DNA from: Parus major
Taxonomy: Eukaryota; Chordata; Aves; Passeriformes; Paridae
Direction of reading: 5' to 3'
NCBI RefSeq assembly: GCF_001522545.3
Contig: NC_031792.1
Location: forward strand, 1,323,500 to 1,387,499
Length of the DNA stretch: 64,000 bases
Positions 35,701 through 46,682 of this stretch are shown piece by piece. Below the pieces are notes generated by a model. That model saw only the letters and a program-made list of their open reading frames with translations, was not told where the DNA came from and did not search any database. The position numbers and the translations under genes were made by a program. The stretch's first letter is position 1. Every line of letters starts with the position of its first letter.

Positions 35701-36057
35701 AGAGAAGAGAAGAGAAGAGAAGAGAAGAGAAGAGAAGAGAAGAGAAGAGAAGAGAAGAGAAGAGNNNNNNNNNNNNNNNNNNNNNNNNNNNNNNNNNNNN
35801 NNNNNNNNNNNNNNNNNNNNNNNNNNNNNNNNNNNNNNNNNNNNNNNNNNNNNNNNNNNNNNNNNNNNNNNNNNNNNNNNNNNNNNNNNNNNNNNNNNNN
35901 NNNNNNNNNNNNNNNNNNNNNNNNNNNNNNNNNNNNNNNNNNNNNNNNNNNNNNNNNNNAGAAGAGAAGAGAAGAGAAGAGAAGAGAAGAGAAGAGAAGA
36001 GAAGAGAAGAGAAGAGAAGAGAAGAGAAGAGAAGAGAAGAGAAGAGAAGAGAAGAGA
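35701..36057. repeat. (AAGAG)n purine microsatellite spanning gap 3
   Basis: Perfect AAGAG pentamers occupy 35701-35764 and 35960-36057. One strand is all purine and the other all pyrimidine, a composition able to form triplex (H-DNA) structures. The lack of interruptions suggests recent expansion. Confidence 0.95.
35765..35959. other. Assembly gap 3 (195 N) inside a pentamer array
   Basis: Unknown bases are flanked on both sides by the same (AAGAG)n array, so the gap almost certainly contains more of it. Frames reading through this region are products of the repeat. Confidence 0.98.
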
Positions 36058-37037
36058 ACTATTCAATAGGTTGTTCAATATTCAGATTTTTCCCATGTGT
36101 GACAGGCACTGGATGTCACCAACACCTTCCTCTGTCACCCAGACAAATCCACTTGTCCAGAGCTTGCCCTGATCCAGGTTCTCCACCACAGCCATCTGAA
36201 GGGCTGGGTGTTCACAGGCAGATGAAAGCAGAGCAGTGCTGAAGGGGAAATGGAAATGGAATCAGCTGGGAATGGAGCACAATGCTATGTTTAGCCTCAC
36301 CAGGCACGGAAAAATATTTATTTCCAGCCTGAGGGATAGAGCAGGGGCACGTAACTCAGCAGCATCAGTGATGAAGGCCACTCCTTTGATGCCTGTGTGG
36401 CCCCAGGGAGCAGCAGCAGCAGCCCAGGAGTGGAGCTGGGCACACCAAAGCAGCACCAGCGTCACCAGCCAGGATTTCTGGGGGCTTTGGTGCAGCCACA
36501 GCGCTGGGAGGATCCCAGTTTGGGATCATCCTGGTGGTGATTGTCCATCCAAGCCAGGCCTTTGGATAAATCTCTGGTTTTCCTGGGTGTGGGGATGTGT
36601 TTGGGCTGGAGCTGCTGGGAGGGGACAGGACAGAGCGTGGCTGGCTGTGGCAGACAGGAGGAGCAGGGAGAGGTGATGGAAAAGCCGTGTGGGAACTGGA
36701 CATGGCTCTGCAGGAATCCAGCTCTGCCTTTGGCATCTCACACCTTTGGTAGCAAAAAGAAACCATTCCATGAACGGGGAAAGGGCAGAGAATGACAAAA
36801 CTCGGGTGGAATCCTCCCTCCTGAAAGCTGCTCCCTGCCAGTCTGTGCCCATTGCAAGGGGAAAACAAATTATTCCTGTTGGATCAGCACATTTATCTTT
36901 AAAATGCTGGATTTCCAAACTTCCTGCTGAAAGACTTGGATGGGAAACAACTCACAGGAGGTGCCAGCTTGTTTTTTTGTGTGTCTGATGCTCCATGCAC
37001 ACTCCTGGTGACCTATAAATAATTAATAATAAAAAAT

Positions 37038-37049
37038 CTGCATATGCAG
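37038..37049. promoter_or_regulatory. 12-bp palindrome CTGCATATGCAG, possible POU-dimer-like site
   Basis: A perfect 12-base palindrome resembles palindromic POU dimer sites (ATGCATATGCAT). It follows an A/T-rich stretch with TAATTAATAA-like words. This is a motif match only; such words also arise by chance. Confidence 0.25.
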
Positions 37050-40000
37050 AGCTGCAGGCAGAGCCTCTCTCACAAAGAGCTGGGCAGAGGCTTTTAGAGC
37101 AAAAATAACTCCATTTTCTGCCCTTCCTGGGTCATGACATTAGAGCACAGGCTTTGATCAGATTTATAGGCCCAACATTTGAACGTGCAGGGCCAGGTTT
37201 TGGGCAGAAAGAGGAGTTGCATTGCCCTGTTCACCATGGGGGTGAAGAGAAGAGGGTGTTTGTCTCATTTTTCCCTCTCCAAGCTGCCTCTACCTCTCAT
37301 TCCCACATTATTTTCCCCCTCTCCAAACTGCACCGTCAGGAAAAATCATCCCAATAAACGATACATTGTGTGCAACCTCATTTTGGGCTTCCCAAATAAT
37401 GGCAGAGTGGGACTTCACAAAAACCTGAGTTTTCAATGCTTCATACATTCATTTTTTTTTTTCACAAGGGGTTTTATTTCCCATCACAAACGGTGCATTC
37501 ATGCATTGACAGAAGCTATGCCTGGATTCCCCACACTCAGGAATCCACATGGATTTACTCATTTACTCCCTTTTCCCCTCATGAAACTCTGATTTTCTCC
37601 AAGCACTTTCCAGATTGTGCCTCTGCACAAGGATAAAGAGTTGATTAATTATGAGAGCTATCTCATGATTAACTCTACAGGCAGAAGGCAATTTTTGATT
37701 TCCAAAGGGCACATTTATTTCAAAATTTAAAAGCCATCCCACATCCAAGGGACCACCTGAGAGAAAGCAAAATTCACCATCCAGGACTTTTAATTCCCCT
37801 TGAATCTGTGGTTCCAGGAGAGCACGAGGGGCTCACTCAGCTCATGTGTGAATATGAATTTTCTCACAGAGAAACAGGTCACCAGCATTCTCATTTTAAA
37901 TATTTGTTGGTTTTTTTTTTTCCCAAGGATCCCCTATCACAGTGTGGCTGCTCAAGCTTCACTGGCATTTTTACTATTTCTCCTCCTGTCTGTGGCTTTC
38001 TGTGCCATTTCCCCTCCCCTCCTCGTTTTAAAATGCTCTTTGGAGACTTCTGTTAGTGTTCAACTCCATTTCTTCCTCCAAATGACAAACCAGGCAGGAA
38101 AACTTCCACTTCATGGTCCAGCACGAGCTCTGTGTAAATTGTGCTGCCTTGAGAGAGCTCTTTTTAAGGAAAGATATTTTATTTTATATTTTAATTGACA
38201 TGGGGGGTGGGGTTTAAAGTTTGCTGCATTCAAATCTCAGCTTCCACAGATTAAACCTTGTGTTAAACCCCTATTTTTATCCAGTCATGGCAGGTTTATT
38301 TGAGGAGGATTTCTCATTTCCCAGTAAATATGGAGCAGAATTTCCTCCCTCCACACCTCCCTGACCTCTGTTGTGATTAAACACCAAATATTTGGGAAGA
38401 ATTTGCACTTCAGGCCTCCCGTGTGGGTCTGCACAGAGTCCACTCTGCCTCCAGCCCTGCCAGCAGCCAGAGCTGCCAACTGCAATTTCCTGGCAGCTTC
38501 CAGGCATATGCTAAATTCAATCTGAAAATGAGAATTATTGATCCCAAAGTGAGGAGGGGGAGGCAGAGCAGGCCCTGCTCCCTCTGCTCCGCGGGGTTTG
38601 AGCCCCAGCACGGGGCTGCTCACCAGGATAAACATCCCCACTCCAGATTCTTTCAGTCATTTGTAACAATGGCCCAGATCTGTATCACAGAACAGCCAAA
38701 ATCAGCTCAGTTCCACGGAGCCAGAGCAGGAGGAAAAGTGTGGCCCAGCTCCAAAAAAATCAGCAGAGCTGCGAGCGTTGACACCAAGCAAGGATCTGGC
38801 CATATGTGGATCTGCAGGAATATTTTGACTTTCTGTTTTCCCCACAAAACATTGGCTAATTGGCACTGTTTGTGCTCCAAAGGCAGCTGAAAAAGGAGCT
38901 GTGCTTGTGTGTCCGTGTGCAGGGGGATGAGTGCGAGGAGGGAGCCTCATCTTTGGGCTGGGAAAAACGTCTTTGGGAAGGGAAAAGCAGGAATTCACTT
39001 TCAGGGCAGCAGATTCTATTTCCAAAATCTTGTCCTTAAATTTCCACCTGAGTTCCTCCACAGCTTCTGGCCTGTGGAACAACTTCCATTTGCTCCTGTG
39101 GGGATCAGGAGCCCAGGAAAAATCAGTTTTTCCATTGCTTCTCCTCCTGCTCGTCTGCATCTGCAGCTTCCCCGGCAGATGTTTCCAGAGAGGTCACCAG
39201 AGGAAAATTCCAGCTGTGTCCTGCTGGGCTCGGTGTCTTCACTCTGTCATCCCCATTTCCCTCCCTGCTCCCCCAGGGAAAGGAATCCAATTCTGTTTGC
39301 TTTGATCAGACAAATGTTTCTCCCCTGGCTGCTCCGTTAGGGGCCTGTTCAGAGCCCTAATTAAGGCTTCTGCCACTTAAATCAAGTGCAACACCAGCAG
39401 AGAGCTGAGAAATGGGACCCAGCTCCCCACAGCATTTTGTTCTTTTCTGCATAAAGGGAAATAAATGACATTCCTGCAAGTCCCCAATCTGCTGGGTTTT
39501 CCAGCAGTGGCCTCCAATGAAAATTTCTGCTCCAGAAAACAAAGAGAGACATGTGGAAATGAGACCCTCGAAAGAGGAAAATCCTCATTTACAGCCTAAA
39601 AGTGTGGCCTGGGAAAGTCCTCTCTGCTCCCTAAAATCCCATCCAAAATCTCAGCACCATCTGCATCCCAAACCTCCCTCTGGCTGCTCCTGCTGCAGGG
39701 ATGCTGCCTTGAGGGAGATGGATTATTCCAGCTGAATTCTTTACAATTTCACATCTTCTTTCTGTGGCTTGGGAGGAATTACCTGCACTTGGCTTTCACC
39801 TGTCTGAAACGCTGCAGGAATTTCAGTGTTTCCATTCTTTAGGATAAATCTTTTTGCTGCTCCACCTGTGGCTGCTGCTGGTGATGTTGTGGTGGGATGT
39901 GCTGATCTCCAGTGGCTTTTATTCCCAGATTTCCCCCAACTTCCCCACGTGAGGAACAGCCAATAAACCTCATTTCTCTGGGGTGTGTTGATGGTGAATT

Positions 40001-42528
40001 CAACCCCAAGATTCTTTACAGGCTCTGGCTTTAGTTATTGTGTTTACACCTCCTAAAAAGGAACATTTTTCCTCTTGCACAAGACTAATGTTGTTTCCAA
40101 AGGATGATAGAGCTCAGTCAGGTAAATGTAAGAGTTCTTAGGGGAAATATTTGTGCATTCCCACCTGCAGCCTATCCTTCCCCTGCCCTGGAGCCCCTCA
40201 TTTTTCTAGGATTACAACTGAAATATTTCCTCTTCCCGTGCTAGAGGAAGCAATTCTGGGGTTTATGAAGCGTTTCCCAGGTCACCAATACTCAGCTCAT
40301 GGGCTGGGACTGACTTTTCACTTTTTCCTGTTGATTTATTTGCAGACTTCAGGGTCCCTTTGGGCCTCCCCTGAACGATGGAAGTGGGTCAGTGAGAGCT
40401 GAACTCTCTGAACAGCAGCGCCCTAATTACTGCTCAGAATGAAACTGCTAATTGGGAAATGGGGCTGATTCAGCTGTCTGCCTTCACAAGCCCTTTATTG
40501 GGGGGCATTTTTGGGTGTGTTTGGAGGCTGAAGAAGGGGATCCCAATAAATCACAGGGGGTGCCAACACTCACCTGTGTAGGTGGAGCCCCCAAATTCCA
40601 AGCACTCAGCCCCACCTCAGTGTCAGGACCTGGGAATGCTGGAATTGCTGCAATCCCTGCACGAGGGCAATGCCTTTGCTCTCAAGCCTTGCAAACAGCA
40701 GGAATTTCTGTGAATTTCTGGTCCTTTCTTTCAGCACCAGCCAGACTCGAGGGCTGCTTGTGTCTGTCCAAGACAGTTTGATGTTCCCAGGGATAAACAG
40801 TCCTTGGCATCACCCAGCAGAGAGCACCTGCAGAGGAGAATTGTCCTGGCACCTGGGGAATCCAGAGCCTTGTGGGCCCTTTCCAGCAGCCTGAGCAGGA
40901 CACGCTGGCAAAGATTTGGGGGCCCAGCAGGAATTCTGGTGGTGTGTGCTGTGATCTCCTCAGCTGGGATGGATCCTGAGCTTGCCCACGATGGAATTCC
41001 CACTTTCTGGGGAGGTTTTCCGAGGAATTGGAATCCTCAGGTTTTACCCAGAGGGTGAGGGGTGGCAGAGCTGTTCTGGGAAGGATGGGAGGGGGGATCC
41101 TGCATCCCTTCTGCAGAGAAAGGGATCAAACACAGCCACGGGGCAGCTGGGTGCTGCTGTCCCACCTGCTGGGCTCTGCAGGGTGACCCCATTTCCTCAG
41201 CTCAAACCCCAGCTCCACCTCCTGATTCCTTCCTGTGGGAGAAAAGCCTCAAAACCCAGCGTGGGGCATTACCTGGAAGCTCACCTGAGCCCAGCTTTGC
41301 CCTACCACAGACCCGGGAAACAAGAGCAAAACCCCAACTTCTGCCAGCCTTCTGCTCCCAGGCAGGAGCAGCTTGCCTGGAGGATTTCAGAGCGCCTGTT
41401 GCCGGAGAGGTTGAACCCAAATGTTGCTGACATGCTCTGAGCCGGTAATAAATCGTGCTGCTCCTCCACATGCTCAGTCTGGCTCGGGGCTGAGGTGTGA
41501 ACGCTGCCTGCACAGGCAGCCTGACCCCTGCGGGTGCCAAGCACAGCCATTCCCCTCCTCAGATGTGCTTACAACTTGACAGCAGACAGGAAAACATTCT
41601 CCCCCTCTCGGAGAAGACTTTCACAAGCTGCTCCAAGTTATTTTTTGCTCACTGTGCCACCCAGGAGCTCCATGGAAGTGGAGCAGGGGAAGCCTCTCCC
41701 TGCAGAAACACAGAGTGGAAATCATTTTCCACGCTCCCTCCTCTCTGCCAGAAGAGTTTGCTTGTTCCTCCCTCATGTGAATCCTTCTGGATTCAGAATC
41801 TCAGCCTGGACCTCCAGCAGCCCTTGGAGAGCTGGTCCAGCCACATCTCCCTGCGAAACAAACTGCAAACTCCAATCAAATTCCTTTTTCCTGAATGAAA
41901 GGCCATTAAATGGATGTGACTGGGCTGTAGGAATCCCTCTGCCATGTTTTGTTTGTGTACAAAATAATAGAGAAAATGGGCTCAGTTTCTCCACACAAAT
42001 AGGCTTTGTTTATTTTAATAAACAGAATTTTTGGGTGCATCCCTCCCCCAGTCGAAGAGATGAAACTGTAAATACCAAAAGTTGACTTTTCCCAAAGCCA
42101 GCACAAAATTTCTCCAATAATCCCATTGCTGGGGTAAAACAGGGTTGGGAGATGCCAGCTCAGGTATTCTGAGAGCAGAATTCAAGACTTTGGAATGCTT
42201 ATTAAGAAATACTAAAATACTGAATGATATTTAGAAGTATCAAAGCACTGAATAACCCAGTCAGTCTCACTGGGCTGTCCCCAGGCTCCGTGTTTCACTC
42301 CTGTATTAAAGGAAGGCAATATTTACCCTCTGTGTGCCCAGATCCCTGCTCCAGGCCCTCCCCAGCACAGCTCAGTGCAGCCCCATTGATTTTGAGTTCT
42401 GATTTACACCCTTGAGCTGTGGCCATTCTTTAAAACTCATTTTTTTGCTCAGGAGTTGCTGTGATTCCTCTGCTCTCCCGCTGCCAACGAGTCCTCCCCA
42501 AGGACCCAAACGCCGGTGCTGCGGCGCC

Positions 42529-42560
42529 TGCCAGCTGTGCCAGCTGTGCCAGCTGTGCCA
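42529..42560. repeat. 9-bp minisatellite (TGCCAGCTG), 3.5 copies
   Basis: Three exact copies of TGCCAGCTG and a partial one. Each unit contains a CAGCTG E-box palindrome, so the array is also a cluster of bHLH-type sites, perhaps by coincidence. Confidence 0.9.
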
Positions 42561-42589
42561 CCTCCTCTGTAAACCCAGCAGGAACAACT

Positions 42590-42745
42590 GCACAGCCCAT
42601 AATTCCAAATCTATTAACTCTGAACATCACACAGCACATAAACTTCACTGGCAACAGTGCGGCGAGCGGCCATAAATCAGCCCCGATCGATGGGCAGGAG
42701 TTATCCCCCACCATCAGGTTTCATCAGACATGACTCCAGCGATTC
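42590..42745. promoter_or_regulatory. Single-copy patch with retained CpGs, candidate regulatory element
   Basis: This patch lies just right of the TGCCAGCTG minisatellite. It holds TATTAACTCTGAACATC, GTGCGGCGAGCGGCCATAAA and CCCCGATCGATGGG. CpGs are clustered in a short AT-containing segment, unusual for this window outside the island. It could be a small constrained element or simply a local GC patch. Confidence 0.22.
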
Positions 42746-44284
42746 CTTGGCTGTCCTGTGGCGTGCAGAATCACCAGAATTAATGGTGTCCCCCGTGCCC
42801 AAGAGAAATGTTTATGGGGCAGGATCACCCAGCCTGTATTTCTCACTTAAAACCCTGTGTTCATTTCTTTGCACTCACGAGCGGTCAATGGTTTTTTAAA
42901 TTTGCTGGTGGATTGAAACCCCTGAAACTTTATGGGATTTTTTTTTATTCTTTTTAGCTATTGGTTTACTCCAGCAAGCTTTCAGTGTTCCCTGCATTTA
43001 AAGTGTTCTGTTCCTCCTGATTTGTCAGGGCTGCTGCAGGGTCAGGGCTGACCTTGGGCATGGGCTGTGTCCCTGGGGCTCTTTGGGGACAAATTAACAC
43101 CCCCTGCTCCAGAGCTGTCACTTCAGCACGACCCAGTGTGGATCATGCAGGCACTCAGGGCTGCTGGCCTCCAAAGTGTGACTCAGAAGAAATTTTCCTG
43201 AACATTGGCTGGTTTGAGCTTAGCTGGATGGAGCAAGTGAAGGGTTCAAGCTGTGATTTTCTATTGCAAACATTTATCAGTGTCATCAAACGCCTCTGGC
43301 AACGTGTGCCGGTCTGTGGGGGATTGAAGCCCTGTGGAAGAGCCTCCAGACACCCCAGGCTCTGTTCCTTGCTCTCCTGACTCCACTGCAGCTCCATGGG
43401 GGAAATATTTAATGCAGCTGCCAAGAGCAGACTCGGTTCCACCTCTGGAGATATTTGAGAGATCTCCTTTCAGCCTTCTTCTGGATTTCTGTGCAAGTCA
43501 CAGGCAGATTTCAGAGCTATTTTGATGCCTGAAGATGCAATCTTTGTGACCTTGGTGCCTTAGAAACAAAATCCCATCCTTGCCTGGCTTTGGTACCAAA
43601 ATCTCCCCCTTAATCTCTTGGCTTCCCAGTTGTCAAATTTATTTCTTTCTTTTTTTTTGTATCTTGGGAGCTCCAGAGATTAATTTGTTCACATAAATGC
43701 TGTGAGACGTGGGGAGGAAAACATCATTAGTAGGAGAGGACAGCAAACAAATTTCAAGCAATAAATATATTTTGATGCAGTTACCTTCAGATGGGAGGGG
43801 AAGGAGGTGGGAGAGGCTGATTTTCCCTTTCTTTAGAAAGGCAGCAATTAAAACCTTCACATTTTCGTGCGTGAAGGGAGAGAAAAACTTTCCAAAATCC
43901 ACCACAACAATCTCCAGGCTGTCAAAATGTTTCAGATGATTGGGATGTTGAGAAAACAAATCCCATTTTGAGACAACCTCCTGAAAGGAGCCCCTCAAAG
44001 TGCTCTGCAAACATCACAACAGGATGTTTTGACACTGAAGGCACTTCACCCCCGTGGTGAGGCTGGGGAGTGTTGTCAGAATTGACACGAATTCCTACAA
44101 CACATCAATTCCAGCAGGCAGGGAAGCGTTTATTAAGAGTGCACAGTGAAATGGGAAGCAGCTCAGCATGCCCCGTGTCACAGGAGCAGCTGAGGATGCA
44201 GCAGCAGCTCCTGGGAGGCTCTGTCCCCACAGCCCTGCCACAATTAATGCCCAAGATGGACAGAGAAAGGAGAAGGGAATAAGT

Positions 44285-44400
44285 TTTTCGGGCAGATAAA
44301 AGTTTGGTCTATTTGCATATTTATTGTCCAATTACAGCTCCAGGTAATGAAGTCACATTCCCCTGGTTTGCTTCTCCCAACCATTCACTTTTGTTTATCC
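44285..44400. promoter_or_regulatory. Octamer, SOX-like and homeodomain motif cluster
   Basis: An exact octamer ATTTGCAT (44311-44318) is followed within five bases by ATTGT (44323-44327), a SOX-type core, then CCAATTACAG and GGTAATGAAG with homeodomain TAAT cores. Spacing of this kind recalls POU-SOX composite sites. One octamer is expected by chance several times in a window of this size, so support is weak. Confidence 0.28.
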
Positions 44401-46510
44401 TTTTGGGGCCTGAGGCTGCGATGGTGACTGTGGTTCCCAGGCCCAGGAGGATGGTTTGGTCTCACCAAAATGTGAAGAAAGCTGGCCAGAGCTCTCTGTA
44501 GAGCTCAGAGTTACACATGGTGCAGCACAGGGTGTGAAAAACAGAAAAAGGCATCACACGAACACTCTGCTCAGCCCCTGGGGCTCTGGGGACTGTCCCC
44601 TGGCCAGGGAGGTCACAGTGACAGCCCAAAGCGGGCTAAAACAGGGCACAGCTCCCAGTCCACGTCAGCAGGGCATGGCACCACCTGACCCCTGCCCATC
44701 CTCATGCTCCTGATCAATGCCCCTGCAGCCAACAACAGCCCCAGGGCCCGGAGGGATCGATGCAGATGTGTGACAGAATGGAAAATGCTGTCCTGCCTTG
44801 GGCTCTGAGCCCCAGGAATGGCTCTGGCCGGGTTTTGGTCCTGCAGGAGCCAACTGAAGGCAGCGCTCCTGCCTTGCCTCTGCCGGCTCTGGGTTTGACC
44901 CACACCTGCAAAGAGGAGCCAATTGTTGTGTTTTTAGATGGATTTTCCATTCCTCTCCCTGTCCAGAGCAGCTCAGTGCCTGTGTGCTCTGTGTGGGCGC
45001 CCAAACATCGTCTGCTTCTCATCAGTTCTTCATAAAAAATCCATTTTCTTCTGTTTGGAAGTCAGGAAAAAACCAACCCCAAAGCAGTGATGTTCTAAAG
45101 AGCAGTGCCAGCATTTCCTGAGCTGGGGGGCAGGACCAGAACTGCACATGAGGGGTGGTGGGGTGAGCTCTGCCCCCTTGAATTTGGCTGCTCGATTTGT
45201 GCAGGCTTTGGAGCAGCAGCAGCAGCCTGAGCTCAGGTCTGCCTGCAGAGCTGGCTGGAAAGGAGCTCTGGCTCTTCAGGGCCTCAGCTGGAGAACTTTG
45301 CCCTGAAATAGCCCTTTTTCTCAGCCTGGGTGTTATTTTATCATTCCTGTGCCACACAAAAGCAGAGCAGCCCTGGGAGTGCTCCAGCACAGAGCTCCCA
45401 GAGGGCTCTCCCAGCTCGGGGTGGTGAATTCCTCGTGGAAAGGGATAAAACTGACTGCAGGACTCCACACCAAAGCCTGAGCTGACTTTCTGCTTCATCC
45501 TCCCATTTTTCCACCCACTCTTTCCTCCTCCTCCTCCTCATGTCACATTTGGTTTACATTTGGTTGTTACAGAAACCCCCAAGTTTTACAATTGTAAGAA
45601 CAATTTTCCCTCTAGAATATCGAGTTTCCCCTGGCAACTGCCTCAGCTCCTGGATTCAAAAATGTTATTTTCTTGACCTATAAATAGGAGAAAGAGGCCA
45701 GCTGTAGTGCAGATGAAACGTGTCCTGCATGGTCTGGGATTCTCTCCCAAATCCCGGGAGCTGGAGCCAACTTTTGTTTCTCCTCTCCCTTTTCCACCTT
45801 TTCTTTTTTAAGAGCTGAAATCTTCTACATCCACATGAGGAGCTGCAGGCACCTGCACTCCAGGTCTGTCAAAGCTGGTGTTTAATGTCACAAATGATTC
45901 CTTGGAACTCAGCAGCCCTCTCTGTCATTCCAGCAGAGCGGAAATCCAAGGAACAGCTTTTTCCAGTCGCTTTTCTCAGCGTGAGTTTTTATTCCCTCGT
46001 GAGCATCACCCAATTTCCCGGTGATAAAGGGAAATTCTGTGACTCCATCTCGCTCTCAAGCAGGTGCTGTGTGGGCTACAAACAATCCTCTAAAAAGATA
46101 GGAAAATACAAAAGTTTCTTGCTTTTATATAATCTAATGAAAGCCAGACTTGCTGTTGTGATTGAGGTGCAGTGGGGTTGTGTTCTGGAGAAGGGAATAA
46201 GACAAAACTGAGCCTAAATAAGACCCCCAGGATCTGAGGAGGAGGAAGCTGCTCTGGTGATATCAGTATTGATAATTTCTGAATCTGCAGCGATTCAGAA
46301 AGAATTGTGTGGAGATTGCACCAAAATCTGCTTTTGTTTCGACATTCCCAGCAATTCCTGAAGTAAAACTCATCCTGTAAGAGCTGGGAAAAGCCAGAAG
46401 TCAGCACAGAGGCTCCTCTGGCAGGATCTGAGCTCCAGAATCCCAAGCAAGGAAAGGATTGGCCCCTCAGGAATGATCTGGTACCTGCTGCTCACCCCAC
46501 ACCCTCCCAG

Positions 46511-46682
46511 CTGGGATTCCACCAGGATGGGTTTGGAGCTCTGGGATTCCACCAGGATGGGTTTGGAGCTCTGGGATTCCACCAGGATGGGTTTGGAGCT
46601 CTGGGATTTCACCAGGATGGGTCTGGAGCTCTGGGATTTCACCAGGATGGGTCTGGAGCTCTGGGATTTCACCAGGATGGGT
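46511..46682. repeat. 30-bp minisatellite, about 5.7 copies
   Basis: Units of 30 bases start CTGGGATT and end TGGAGCT. Copies 1-3 are identical. Copies 4 and 5 share two linked changes (GATTTCACC instead of GATTCCACC, and GGGTCTGG instead of GGGTTTGG). Copy 6 is cut after GGATGGGT. The period keeps frames open on both strands (WDSTRMGLEL on plus). There is no start context, domain or splice signal, so I treat the frame as non-coding. Confidence 0.95.

Larger units (their letters stand above)
36058..46510. other. Single-copy DNA without recognised genes
   Basis: Unique sequence containing T-rich runs (about 37451-37461 and 37911-37921), a CTC-rich stretch near 45525-45540, and the minisatellite and candidate elements listed separately. 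Frames reach about 180 codons but carry no motif or coherent composition. No exon is called. Confidence 0.5.

Noticed and set aside
35358..36242. Frame of nearly 300 codons across gap 3
   Set aside because: It consists of the AAGAG pentamer translated and unknown bases.
2876..44318. Enrichment of octamer sites across the window
   Set aside because: Four exact octamers were noticed in 64 kb, close to the number expected by chance on two strands, so no enrichment is claimed.
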